Part shown: positions 51,359 through 60,505 of the stretch, one piece after another
How the letters are laid out: each line of letters opens with the position of its first letter
Position numbering within the stretch: the stretch's first letter is position 1
Origin: JAGLOK01 sp963676355
GTDB taxonomy: Bacteria; Bacillota; Clostridia; Christensenellales; UMGS416
Assembly (NCBI GenBank): GCA_963676355.1
Contig: OY781093.1
Location: 1,426,001-1,490,000, forward strand
Direction: 5' to 3'
Length of the DNA stretch: 64,000 nucleotides
Translations under genes and position numbers: made by a program
Notes under the pieces: generated by a model
Databases searched by the model: none
What the model saw: only the letters and a program-made list of their open reading frames with translations
What the model was told of the DNA's origin: nothing

Positions 51359-52887
51359 TTATACAAACCCTTCTTTTTTGCGCTTTCAATAGCAGGACAT
51401 TTTTTCATTGTGCCAAAGAAATAACACTTACTGCACTTTTTGCATTTTGAGATTTCTTCATTATTTAAAGCCCGCTTTGCCCAATCATCATGGATTAAGT
51501 GATTGCGACCAACGGCAACCATGTCGCAGTAATCGTTTTTTATAAGTGCGTTTGCGGTTTTTCTGTCGGTAATTCCATAAACTGCGACTACGGGGATATC
51601 TACCTTTTGTTTAACAAGATAAGCTAGGTGCGAGATATCGCTGAATTTCCATGATTTTGGCGCTTTATATGGCTTTGTGAAAATGCCCGCCGATACGCTT
51701 AGCATGTGTGCTCCTGCGTTTTGATAGTCGACGGCAGTTTTTAATGAGTTTTTAACATCAGGACTATCAATTCCGATTCTTACGGTAATAAGGAAATCTT
51801 CATTGCAAAGCTGCTTTATCCTCTTAATTATTGCAACACCAAATGCTGAACTTTTTTTGTATTTATCTTTTCTTTTATTGATCTTAGGGCATGAAAACTG
51901 GTTTATGAGATAACCATGACAGCCATGAAGCTGTATGCCGTCAAACCCTGCTTTCTGTGCCCTTAGAGCAGCTTGTGCAAAGCTTTCCACAAGCGCGTCA
52001 GCCTCTTTAGTTGATAGTGCTTTTGCGCTATAGTTACTGTCTTTATATTTTGATGATGACACGGGTTTAGTATTGCTTTTATCTGACTTGAAACCACCAT
52101 GCTGCAGCTGCACCAATGCGCAAGCACTATGTTTTTTTATGCTTTTTGCAAGCTTTTTAAATTGTGATATATGACTGTCATCCCACAGTTTAAGGCCGTT
52201 TTTAAACGAAAAACCGTTTTCATCCACAGCAGTTGCTTCCACAACAATCATTCCTGTTTCATTTTTTGCACGCGCGCTGTAGTGTTCAAAATCATTTTCT
52301 ATAGGGACTCCATCTGAGCGTTTTTGATTAAGACGCACCAAAGGCGGCATGACAATTCTGTTTTTAATTGTGAAATTGTTAATTGTTATAGTGGATGCAA
52401 TACTTTTTTTCTTTTTAGATTTATTTGCACCTTTTCCAGAAATGCCTTCAATATCCATAGCGACCAGTGTAGTTTTTGCGCCACTTTTTTTAATAGCGGA
52501 TAAAGCTTCCTTAGGGAAATTTTTCATATATTTTTGTGTGATGGCTGAAAATGCTGCTTTGCGCTCATCTGGGGTTTCCACTATTCTGAGGTTTCCGTAA
52601 GCCATTGCACTGTTATAGTCAACTGTTGCTTGCTTTGCCATGGTTTTTGACTTTGAAACAAATACAAAGTGCCCTTTGGGATTTTTTGCGATGATATCTA
52701 GCTTCAGCCCTTCGTTTGCGCAGTGAAAGTAAATGGTTTTGCCACTTATTGCATGAGACAGAGGAACGCCATATGGTGTATTCTCGTCACTCAAGGATAA
52801 TACTCCGTATTTTGCCTTTGCGATAACTTCGAGTGATTTATTGTCAGTGAGTTTCTTTTCAATTCTTCTCATTTTTTTATATTCCAT
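51355..52887 (-). CDS. Fusion of PNPOx-like flavin-binding domain and Old Yellow Enzyme
   Basis: A 510-residue two-domain protein. Residues about 1-150 are a pyridoxamine 5'-phosphate oxidase-like split barrel (GVLSLSDENTPYGVPLSHA, IYFHCANEGLKLD, typical of heme/flavin-binding NimA-like proteins). After a lysine-rich linker (about 155-168) comes an NADH:flavin oxidoreductase/Old Yellow Enzyme barrel with LQHGG, GFDGIQLHGCHGYLINQF and VAVGRNHL. A final cysteine cluster (CKKCSKCYFFGTMKKC) could hold an Fe-S cluster or zinc. The start at 52887 has GAGGTG upstream. Likely an electrophile or enoate reductase. Confidence 0.86.
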   Translation of the reverse strand: MEYKKMRRIEKKLTDNKSLEVIAKAKYGVLSLSDENTPYGVPLSHAISGKTIYFHCANEGLKLDIIAKNPKGHFVFVSKSKTMAKQATVDYNSAMAYGNLRIVETPDERKAAFSAITQKYMKNFPKEALSAIKKSGAKTTLVAMDIEGISGKGANKSKKKKSIASTITINNFTIKNRIVMPPLVRLNQKRSDGVPIENDFEHYSARAKNETGMIVVEATAVDENGFSFKNGLKLWDDSHISQFKKLAKSIKKHSACALVQLQHGGFKSDKSNTKPVSSSKYKDSNYSAKALSTKEADALVESFAQAALRAQKAGFDGIQLHGCHGYLINQFSCPKINKRKDKYKKSSAFGVAIIKRIKQLCNEDFLITVRIGIDSPDVKNSLKTAVDYQNAGAHMLSVSAGIFTKPYKAPKSWKFSDISHLAYLVKQKVDIPVVAVYGITDRKTANALIKNDYCDMVAVGRNHLIHDDWAKRALNNEEISKCKKCSKCYFFGTMKKCPAIESAKKKGLYK

Positions 52888-52954
52888 AATACACCTCACA
52901 TGCTTTTAAAAAATTTTATCATTAAAGCTAGGTGATAGCAATAGATATGCAACT

Positions 52955-52987
52955 AAAAAAGCCAACAGCCAGAAGCTGTTAGCTTTT
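52955..52987 (-). terminator. Intrinsic terminator after the ArsR gene
   Basis: On the minus strand a 13-bp interrupted stem (AAAAGCTAACAGC with GCTGTTGGCTTTT) and a TTT run end the regulator's transcript before the oxidoreductase gene. Confidence 0.8.
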
Positions 52988-53017
52988 CCCTCATAATCCC
53001 ATACATCGTATATTAAA

Positions 53018-53293
53018 TTAATTAAATAATGAATTTACCAACATTTTTGCGTCGTTATCTATTACTGAGTATTTGATTTCCTGACCATGCCGTCTGCCCT
53101 TGATGATGCCTGCTGTTTTGAGCTTTGCTAGGTGAGCGGATACGCTTGGCTGGGGGATACCCAGTTGCGCCTGTATCCCAGTTACATTTGTAGTGTGATC
53201 CAAAAGACCACGGACGATGCTTAACCTATGTGGATGCGAAAGTGCTTTTAACTTATCAGACAACTCTACTACACGAATCATATCTTTAGTCAT
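53018..53293 (-). CDS. ArsR-family transcriptional regulator
   Basis: A 91-residue winged-helix regulator. It has LKALSHPHRLSIVRGLL and the recognition helix region LGIPQPSVSAHLAKLKTAGI with the wing GRRHGQEIKYSV. The CxC metal motif of arsenic/cadmium sensors is absent; there is no cysteine at all, so it is not a thiol-based metal sensor. GAGGAG precedes the ATG by 5 bases. It lies just upstream of the PNPOx-OYE/MFS pair but is separated by a terminator; regulation of those genes is inference. Confidence 0.92.
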   Translation of the reverse strand: MTKDMIRVVELSDKLKALSHPHRLSIVRGLLDHTTNVTGIQAQLGIPQPSVSAHLAKLKTAGIIKGRRHGQEIKYSVIDNDAKMLVNSLFN

Positions 53294-53461
53294 TTTTATC
53301 TCCTCTAGTCAAAATTAAGTTTATCATAATGTTCTGGCTTTTCTTTTTTGCTTGCAAAGTATAGATAAACAATAAAATTATGAATTAAACATATATAGTA
53401 AAAAAAATATATTAATATTATAAAAAAGCCATGTTAATATATTGAAATAAAAAACGAATAC

Positions 53462-53487
53462 AAAAAAAGCGCCTTTTGGCGCTTTTT
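53462..53487 (-). terminator. Intrinsic terminator of the Type IV pilus operon
   Basis: AAAAAGCGCC and GGCGCTTTTT pair around a TTTT loop, with a further A/T run, 17 bases after pilO on the minus strand. Confidence 0.9.
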
Positions 53488-53503
53488 GGTTATTAGTTGT
53501 AGT

Positions 53504-54211
53504 CTATTCCGCGGGCGTTTCCTCGGCTACTTCGGGAAACACTTCAAATGGGTTAGCGTTATTATAAGGGCCAATCATGAAGGGATAATCAGTGGTGTTC
53601 ACAAAGGCTGGAATTGTGTAGCAATCCATTGTAATCTCTGTGTGCAGGTAATACATTTCAGGTTCTTCCTCCTGAACGGTTTCTTCTGCTCCTTCAGGAG
53701 TAGGCAGCTGAGGGCCTAGCATAACTTCCGGCTCTTCGTAAGTCATATTAATGCCTGTTATACGATTGCTAAATTTAGAGTTATAAAACGTATCAAGGAT
53801 AGTCTCTAAATTCGGATAAGTCGTATAAAATGACATAAGCACTTTGGATGTTTGATAATACTCATTCTGTGTTGTCTCAGGTGAAAAGCGTATTGTCACA
53901 TTGTTTGCTTTGCCATTTAGCGTTTCCTCAAAAAACACAAGCATATTAGGTTCATCAATTCCTTGTGGTACTTTTGAAAACTCGTCCTTGATGTCTTCAA
54001 GTTGGGCATTGAGCTTTTCAGTATCCTTTATGATGGATTGCTGCTGATTTTGCAGAGTCATATATCTTTGCTGACTTGTTGAAATCTGAAAATTCAAGTC
54101 TATAATTTTTTGCTGATAGGGTGTGAAAAAATAATTATAGTAAAGAGCAGCGGAAACAATGAAGACCAATGCAATTAGGAGTACTATCTCTTTTGTTGAA
54201 AGCTTTCTCAT
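53504..54211 (-). CDS. pilO: Type IV pilus alignment protein PilO-like
   Basis: A 235-residue bitopic protein: short basic start, one transmembrane helix (about 8-28), a coiled coil (about 30-80), then a ferredoxin-like outside domain with a Pro/Glu-rich tail. The topology and position after pilM and pilN identify PilO, which with PilN forms the inner-membrane alignment complex. Sequence similarity in this family is low, so the call rests on order. Its ATG shares one base with pilN's stop (TAATG). Confidence 0.82.
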   Translation of the reverse strand: MRKLSTKEIVLLIALVFIVSAALYYNYFFTPYQQKIIDLNFQISTSQQRYMTLQNQQQSIIKDTEKLNAQLEDIKDEFSKVPQGIDEPNMLVFFEETLNGKANNVTIRFSPETTQNEYYQTSKVLMSFYTTYPNLETILDTFYNSKFSNRITGINMTYEEPEVMLGPQLPTPEGAEETVQEEEPEMYYLHTEITMDCYTIPAFVNTTDYPFMIGPYNNANPFEVFPEVAEETPAE

Positions 54212-54828
54212 TAGTTCTGCCCCCCTTCTAATTCCCCATCTTCGGTAGCAATCTGAGGCATAAATGCAAGAGTTAGCTGAAATTGCCTGATATCCGGTAA
54301 ATCAATGCCTGAGGTAGTTGCAAGTTGCGAAATTGAAAAATCCACATCTTTTTGTGTAATGCTTGTAATATTGGTGTCATAAAACAACTCTATTGCGCGA
54401 AGGTTTACGGTGAACTCAGCAATAAGTGAGTCGCTGGCAGCCATTCCGTATAGCACGACTCCATTGGATGAAGCGTTAATTTCATTTAATATAACATCTT
54501 TGGGGCATGCCTGTTCAATAAGGTTTAGTACATTTATAGGATCAGTGTCGGAGTGTTTTGTTTGCTCTACTGTTTTCTTTTTAGCTTCCACTTCTGCAAG
54601 CTGTGCACGAAGTTGTTGATATTCCACCTCCACATGCTCAAGCTCTAATACTTTTGCCTGAATAGCTGAATACTCATTTTCTTTGTCCAGAAGTCGGTTT
54701 TGCGGTATTGTTATTGCAAGATAGGCAGTTGATGCATATAAAACGATAATCAATAATACCGGCAAAATGTATTTGTTTAGGGAGGATTCGGTTCTAGTCC
54801 TCGGGATTAGGTTTAAATCTCTTTTCAC
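54211..54828 (-). CDS. pilN: Type IV pilus assembly protein PilN
   Basis: A 205-residue bitopic protein. It begins VKRDLNLIPR, the short cytoplasmic motif by which PilN binds PilM, followed by a transmembrane helix (about 20-40), a coiled coil and an outside domain. I choose the GTG at 54828, just after pilM's stop and 6 bases after GAGAGG, instead of an ATG inside pilM eight codons earlier. Confidence 0.88.
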   Translation of the reverse strand: MKRDLNLIPRTRTESSLNKYILPVLLIIVLYASTAYLAITIPQNRLLDKENEYSAIQAKVLELEHVEVEYQQLRAQLAEVEAKKKTVEQTKHSDTDPINVLNLIEQACPKDVILNEINASSNGVVLYGMAASDSLIAEFTVNLRAIELFYDTNITSITQKDVDFSISQLATTSGIDLPDIRQFQLTLAFMPQIATEDGELEGGQN

Positions 54829-54829
54829 T

Positions 54830-55855
54830 TTATACCTCTCTAAAAGTAGCACCTACGGCAGCTGCATATATTGAATGACTGGGTAATACGGGCTTTGTTG
54901 CAAAAAGCGGAGACATCAGATTTTCAAGCGATTCAACTTCTAAGTCAAGATTTTTTTCAAGATAACTGTCAAGACCCGGAAGCAAAGCACCGCCGCCACA
55001 AATAAAGACCTTGTCCAACGGTTTTCTGTTGTTTCGGCTGGCAAAATAATCAAAAACACGGGTGGCCTCAAATACTATTTGATCGGCATAGGTAAGAACT
55101 GCTCTTTGAGCAGGGGATAAAGATGTAAAAAAGTTTTCTTCTCTTTTGGCTGTTTCTGCTGCAAGTGCATCAATATTCAGCGCTTCGGATAAATCCGCAG
55201 TTAGAGTATTGCCGCTTATTCTTGTCACTTTGTTCACGAAGAAATGTCCGCGAAGATAGGTTGTTATATTTGCAGTTTCAGAACCAAGATCTATAATGCC
55301 AAAGCTTTGATCTGAAATGCCCTGTGTTTGAAGAAGATACCTTATCATCTTTTCTTGTGCGTTTTCAGAAATATCAATGGCTATAACTTTTATGCCTGCT
55401 TTTTTAAAACATTCCATATAAACCTGCAAAGGAGCTTTGGGGATTGCGACCACCATAACCTTAATCTGAGTGGCATCCTCTGAATCATCCTCCTGAGTAC
55501 TGTAATCAATGGAATAGTTCTGGGTATCGACAGGTAAGTATGCTGAAATCTCGCTTATCACATTCTGATAAATCTGTGAGTCATCCATTTTAGGAAGCAG
55601 TATATGTCGAACAATAACATCAGAGCCTCCCAAGCTTAGAATGCATTTGTTTCCGGATATGCGCCCTGTCTGCTTTGCACTTTTAATAGACTTCGTCAAA
55701 AGCTCTGGTGTGCTGATTTTCATCTGTGAGACAACGCCATCTGGCAAGTCAAAAGAAATAGCCTTGGTGACTGTTCCTCTACCATTCGTGTTAACAAGCT
55801 GAATGGTGGCAGCACCAATGTCAGCACCGATTATTTTTCTGTTTTTTAAGGCCAT
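54830..55855 (-). CDS. pilM: Type IV pilus assembly protein PilM
   Basis: A 341-residue actin-like ATPase fold protein. Phosphate-binding elements are visible: IIGADIGAATIQLV at the N-terminus, FGIIDLGSETANITTY, and the late VFICGGGALLPGLDSYL. In pilus systems PilM forms a cytoplasmic ring that anchors PilN's tail. AAAGGTG lies 6 bases before the ATG. It is the first of the pilM-pilN-pilO trio, which is at the distal end of this operon. Confidence 0.93.
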   Translation of the reverse strand: MALKNRKIIGADIGAATIQLVNTNGRGTVTKAISFDLPDGVVSQMKISTPELLTKSIKSAKQTGRISGNKCILSLGGSDVIVRHILLPKMDDSQIYQNVISEISAYLPVDTQNYSIDYSTQEDDSEDATQIKVMVVAIPKAPLQVYMECFKKAGIKVIAIDISENAQEKMIRYLLQTQGISDQSFGIIDLGSETANITTYLRGHFFVNKVTRISGNTLTADLSEALNIDALAAETAKREENFFTSLSPAQRAVLTYADQIVFEATRVFDYFASRNNRKPLDKVFICGGGALLPGLDSYLEKNLDLEVESLENLMSPLFATKPVLPSHSIYAAAVGATFREV

Positions 55856-55947
55856 ATTTCACCTTTCGCGTATAATAATCCAAATCTATAAAATAAATAT
55901 ATCAATTTATAAATATATTGTAACTTAAATCGAGCAAGATTTAAAGT

Positions 55948-57876
55948 TTAGCTGTAGTTTTCATCAACAAAAACTTCAGTGTAGTAGGGGAAAACAATGT
56001 TTGGTTCGGGCAACGTGTGCTCAAAGCCTGCATTGTTAAGAGCCTGTGCGAGTGACCCTGCACCTGCGTTGGGGCTGCCTATCATGGCATGAAGTGCGTC
56101 AAAGTCCATATTTGGTCCTTTGCCGAACTTCAAATATTCTTGTCCTGAAGAGTTGTATACGCTTCCTTTTGCCATTATTTGAAGGCCTTGAATCGCTTTA
56201 AAAGCCTCTGCATCGTAATGGATATGATAGTAAAAATCAGAATTCGTGTAAATCAGGGTGCTTTGCATTCCAATAAATGAATTGCTCCACCAATTGTGAT
56301 TCCACTCCACATCTCCTTCAGAGTATATTATGCAATTTTTAAAATAGTAATTGTTAAACGAAGATATTGTTGTCTCTTGTCCGGCGTAAAAATAACTGGT
56401 TTCAAAGTTTGCAGTATTTAGCAATAAATCGTCTTTGGCGACTATCTTGCAACTGCTGGAATGGTCAATCGAAGAATGTGCGGAGACCATGCTGGATCCA
56501 TCAATTATAACATCATTGCTTGAATATATGCCTGTGTTTACCATGCCGCGTGTTTTTATAGTTATGTCGCCTCCGGCTGCCAATTTGTTTCCTGAAAGCA
56601 TTGAAGCTGTTACTATTGAAATACTTCCGCCTGGGGCTTCAAATGTGCAATTTCGAATAACGTCAATGCATTTTTTTGAGTTGCCTGTGATTGAAACTGA
56701 ACTATTGGTATAAAAAGCTGAGTTTTCTATGATATCTTTTTTGCTGCCAGCATGGCTGTGCATCATCATAGTGCCTTCTGAAGTCATATAAGTGTTTGCT
56801 ATTTTGATGGTGTTGCAGTTTATAACCAAAGTGCCGCCGGTATACACAGTGTTTGGACGCGATCCGGATAGAAACTCTGTGCCGTTTGCAATGTTTATTG
56901 AACCTTCGACATAAAGATGTGTGTCTTTAAATGTCGAATTTGTTATGTTAAGGCCGCCTCCTACAACATATATATCGCAGTTTGTAATTCTTTGGTTTTT
57001 AATTCCACCGCCGCCAATCATATAAATCTTTTTATTTTTGATTTTGTTTCCTGGAAAATCTCCAGGGCCTAACACGTGATACCAGTCATATTTTACGTCT
57101 GCCGTGGCTTCTGTTACTGTGGATGGCATTGGTGGATTGGCGATTGTTCTATCGAATTGATTAAAATAAAGCTGCCATGTTAGAATATCTGAAACTGCAG
57201 TGTCATTTTCGGAAAGATTTGTTGCAGAAAAATAGCTCGGGTTATTAACCACACCATTTATTCTTGCATCGCCTACGGCTTGTAGATAGTTGGAGTTCAC
57301 AGCTACATTTTCACCTGATAGAAGAACATAATCCGTTATTGGTGGTGCAGAGGTCCATTCGTATTTTATGGGAGCAGCATCTACTCGCAGTTTGCCAACT
57401 ACAACTCTTTGTGTGTTTTCAATGCTTGTTGTGCATGTCACAGTAAATGTGGTGCCCAAATATCCGCTTGACTGTGTTGTAGGAGTCGACATTACACAAA
57501 CAACCGTTGTGTTGCCGTCAAGCTCATTTTCTATAAAATCAGGTGTTGCTAAAATGGAGTTTGGGCCTGTGAGTCTGCCAGCAAGATAGGTGAAAAAGTT
57601 GTCATAGAGTGCTTGATATGCCGCATAGTTTGAAACTTGCTTCATAGTCATATAATATTTTGAGACTTCATTTTTAATTGTGGATATGGCTACTTGAGCT
57701 GCATTTTCAGAAGCATAATAAGATCTCTCATTGTCAGTCATGGTATCTGTTGCTACGAGATTGTTTGAAGCACCGGCAATAACGCCCATTCCCACAATCA
57801 TTAGCACCGTCATTACGACCAGTGCCGTGAGAAGTGCAGAGCCCTTTTCATTGAATTTTTTTCCCATGTTTTTCAT
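55948..57876 (-). CDS. Large PilX-like pilus protein with beta-helix-like repeats (copy 1)
   Basis: A 642-residue protein. The N-terminus has a prepilin-like signal, basic residues ending FNEKG then SALLTALVVMTVLMIVGMGV, as in PilX. It lacks Glu at mature position 5, as some pseudopilins do. A helical stalk (NERSYYASENAAQ) follows. From about residue 230 it carries short glycine-containing rungs (EGSINI, GGTLVI, GGSISI, GGDITI), suggesting a right-handed beta-helix like polymer-forming or adhesin domains. It is a paralogue of the next upstream gene. It may form a pilus tip. Position corresponds to large pilK-type genes elsewhere. Confidence 0.78.
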   Translation of the reverse strand: MKNMGKKFNEKGSALLTALVVMTVLMIVGMGVIAGASNNLVATDTMTDNERSYYASENAAQVAISTIKNEVSKYYMTMKQVSNYAAYQALYDNFFTYLAGRLTGPNSILATPDFIENELDGNTTVVCVMSTPTTQSSGYLGTTFTVTCTTSIENTQRVVVGKLRVDAAPIKYEWTSAPPITDYVLLSGENVAVNSNYLQAVGDARINGVVNNPSYFSATNLSENDTAVSDILTWQLYFNQFDRTIANPPMPSTVTEATADVKYDWYHVLGPGDFPGNKIKNKKIYMIGGGGIKNQRITNCDIYVVGGGLNITNSTFKDTHLYVEGSINIANGTEFLSGSRPNTVYTGGTLVINCNTIKIANTYMTSEGTMMMHSHAGSKKDIIENSAFYTNSSVSITGNSKKCIDVIRNCTFEAPGGSISIVTASMLSGNKLAAGGDITIKTRGMVNTGIYSSNDVIIDGSSMVSAHSSIDHSSSCKIVAKDDLLLNTANFETSYFYAGQETTISSFNNYYFKNCIIYSEGDVEWNHNWWSNSFIGMQSTLIYTNSDFYYHIHYDAEAFKAIQGLQIMAKGSVYNSSGQEYLKFGKGPNMDFDALHAMIGSPNAGAGSLAQALNNAGFEHTLPEPNIVFPYYTEVFVDENYS

Positions 57877-57936
57877 AACGATGCCTCAGAAATTATATTT
57901 CTATTATACATACTTTTATTATCATAAAAAAGCAAA

Positions 57937-60009
57937 TTATTGCTCTTTTATGGACTCGCTTGTGAAGACTTCTGTATATAAAGGAAGTTTTATGATGGGT
58001 TCGGGCAGATAGTGCTCGAATCCTGCAGCGTGTAAAACATCAGCAAGTATTCCTAGGCTTTCATTTGGAAGACCGATATTGTCCTTTATATCTTGTTGGT
58101 TCATTAAATCGTCCATCGTTGCTTCATCACCAAAACGAAGTATATCAAGCTCCGGTTTGTTATATGTTCCCCAATAGCCTTCGGTATCGACGTCATCGGT
58201 TTCAAAGGAATATATATTGCCCAAAGCCATAAGCTGCATTCCTGCTGCTTTTGAAACACCTGTACCTGTGTAGGTAAGCTCTGTGCCTCGCCCTGAAAAA
58301 TAAAAATCACTGTTTGTATAAACCAGAGTTGAAATCATAGTGTCCATGAAGCCGTTCCAGTCGTTTGCGTAGATAACGTCGTTTTCTGCATACATGATAC
58401 AATTTATAATGCTGTTTCCGGATGTCATTATAATATTCAACGTTCCGCCGGTGTAAAAATAACAATCTTCAAAGTTTGCATGTTCAATTATAAGATCACC
58501 TTTTGAACAATATTTTGTTCTATATGATCTAAACGACAGATCGCCGTAGGTATACCATGCAGTGCCGTCAAAGTGTATATAACCTTCGGCGAAAACTTCT
58601 GAATCGGATACACCTTTGTTTGCCAGTATCACATTGCCGCCGCTATAGACTTTGGATGCAGAGTGCATAGTAGCTGTGTGTAAAGTGATGTCACCATATG
58701 CTGTTTCAAAGGTACAGTGGGCAATGTTTTCGATAGTAGGATCGATAGGACCGCCGGGTGTTCCTGTTGTGATGTTGCCATTTGCATAGAATTGGCATTC
58801 AATCAAGTTATCATTATAGTTATCTGTCAGTGAAGATACATAAATATTGCCGCCCGCCTTAAAACTTCCGTATTCAACTGAGCCATCCTTTTTATCCACA
58901 TACTTGCCGATTTTAAGGATAATGTCACCACCTGCAGTGTAATATCTTCTGTTATTTTTGTTGTTTACCACATCGGCAAGCTCGATATAGATATCTCCGC
59001 CGGCACGGATGTTTGTGCCGTATATCGTGTTGTTCTGGATGCCCATATCCTCGTCGATGATATATACATTGCCTGTTGCGTAAATCTGCGAGTTTATAAC
59101 GTCAATGTTTTTTATTGTAAGATTGCCGTCGCAGTAGATATTTTTCGTTACAACGTTTGCAGTATCATACACTGTGTCCCCGTGGAACTCATAGCCGTTG
59201 CTAACAAGGTCTTGCGCAACGCCACCCGAAAGATTTATCACCGGGGCAGTGTAAGGATCCGCCACACTTTTGTCAAACTGATCCCAGAATAGCTTCCAAG
59301 TGAGGTCTTCTTCTACAGTGTAGTCGTAGGTTGAAAGATTGCCAGATGAAAAGGTTGAAGTAGTATCATTCACAGTTCCTGCTATGCGTCCGTCACCTTC
59401 AATTGTGATTTTATTTTCATCATTTTCACGGTCAACATCTATATCGCCACCCAATATAAGAACCTCATCGGTTAGTATAGGCGCAGTTGTATACTGAAAC
59501 TTTACAGGAGCGGCATCCACATTTAGTGTGCAGGTTACAGTCCTTGGAACGCCATCTATAATAGTTGTGCTGGTAACAGTAAATGTAACTCCGTTATATC
59601 CGCTTGGCTGCATCGTGGGAGTACTCATTGTGCAGGTGAGCGATGTTGTGCCATCAAGTTCATTTTGCACAAAGTCAGGATCTGCAAGGATTGAGCCTTC
59701 GCCTATAAGACGAGATTCCAGATAAGTAAAGAAGCTATTATACAGCGACAAATATGTGCTGTAAGTATCACTTTCACCCATTTGCATATAATATTTTGTG
59801 ACTTCATCTTTGATGGTGGACATTGCAAGCTGAGTTGCGTTTTCTGCAGCGTAGTAAGAGCGCTCATTTTGAGTAACGGTTTTTGAAATGTTCATGTTAT
59901 TTGCAGACGAAGCTATGCTAACCATAGCAATTACAACCATGATGGTCATTACAGCTATTGCAGTAACGAGTGCTGAGCCCCTTGTGTTTCCAGCGATATT
60001 TTTTTTCAT
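57937..60009 (-). CDS. Large PilX-like pilus protein with beta-helix-like repeats (copy 2)
   Basis: A 690-residue paralogue of the protein encoded downstream. Signal: NIAGNTRG then SALVTAIAVMTIMVVIAMV. Shared with copy 1: NERSYYAAENATQ, the FVQNELDGTTS-like stretch, VDAAPVKF, the WDQFDKSVADP segment, LVYTNSDFYF and the ending EH-LPEP-I--P-YTEVF. The central region again has many rungs (GGDIYI, GGDIIL, GGNIYV, GGNVIL). The start ATG (60009) has GGAAGTG upstream; a GTG three codons earlier is possible. The two copies are far diverged, so the duplication is old. Confidence 0.78.
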   Translation of the reverse strand: MKKNIAGNTRGSALVTAIAVMTIMVVIAMVSIASSANNMNISKTVTQNERSYYAAENATQLAMSTIKDEVTKYYMQMGESDTYSTYLSLYNSFFTYLESRLIGEGSILADPDFVQNELDGTTSLTCTMSTPTMQPSGYNGVTFTVTSTTIIDGVPRTVTCTLNVDAAPVKFQYTTAPILTDEVLILGGDIDVDRENDENKITIEGDGRIAGTVNDTTSTFSSGNLSTYDYTVEEDLTWKLFWDQFDKSVADPYTAPVINLSGGVAQDLVSNGYEFHGDTVYDTANVVTKNIYCDGNLTIKNIDVINSQIYATGNVYIIDEDMGIQNNTIYGTNIRAGGDIYIELADVVNNKNNRRYYTAGGDIILKIGKYVDKKDGSVEYGSFKAGGNIYVSSLTDNYNDNLIECQFYANGNITTGTPGGPIDPTIENIAHCTFETAYGDITLHTATMHSASKVYSGGNVILANKGVSDSEVFAEGYIHFDGTAWYTYGDLSFRSYRTKYCSKGDLIIEHANFEDCYFYTGGTLNIIMTSGNSIINCIMYAENDVIYANDWNGFMDTMISTLVYTNSDFYFSGRGTELTYTGTGVSKAAGMQLMALGNIYSFETDDVDTEGYWGTYNKPELDILRFGDEATMDDLMNQQDIKDNIGLPNESLGILADVLHAAGFEHYLPEPIIKLPLYTEVFTSESIKEQ

Positions 60010-60042
60010 TTGTTTCACTTCCAGATAAATTTATGTGCATCA

Positions 60043-60492
60043 TCATGGAGGAGAAGGTCTTTCAAATTCTTTTATTGTTATTGAAGAGTTAAGCTGGGAA
60101 GATTCTTCAGTTGATCTAATGGAATAATTCACTGTATCACCTGTAAGAGTTACAGTAAAAACTGTTATATCTCTCGCAATTACTGTTGTGATTCCCGACT
60201 GTTGTTTGCTGATTGTTGAGTTTGCGCTTGTGTAATATATAGTTAAGTCGTCAATAGTTATTGACGAATTGCTATTGCCTATTGTAATGTCGGAAAGGTC
60301 AGCATTTCTTAACTGCTTTGAAAGCTCGTACATAACAAGCCTTGTGTTTGACTGACCTGTCATTACGCTGCTTACTTTTTCGTAATTTCTGAAGCCTGAT
60401 ACAAACAATGTGCCAGCAAGAGTTATCACAGTGGCAAATATTGCCGCCGCTATCAATAGCTCCATTAGCGTAATTCCTTTGTTGTTTTTCAT
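60043..60492 (-). CDS. Minor pilin / pseudopilin (PilW- or ComGF-like)
   Basis: A 149-residue type IV pilin-like protein. The class III signal is MKNNKG, cleavage predicted before ITLMELLIAAAIFATVI, with the conserved Glu at mature position 5. A short globular domain with beta-rich sequence follows. No disulfide-forming cysteines. GGGAG precedes the ATG. It lies between a PilV-like gene and the large PilX-like genes, as minor pilins of the priming complex usually do. Confidence 0.85.
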   Translation of the reverse strand: MKNNKGITLMELLIAAAIFATVITLAGTLFVSGFRNYEKVSSVMTGQSNTRLVMYELSKQLRNADLSDITIGNSNSSITIDDLTIYYTSANSTISKQQSGITTVIARDITVFTVTLTGDTVNYSIRSTEESSQLNSSITIKEFERPSPP

Positions 60493-60505
60493 ATCAGTCG
60501 CTCCC

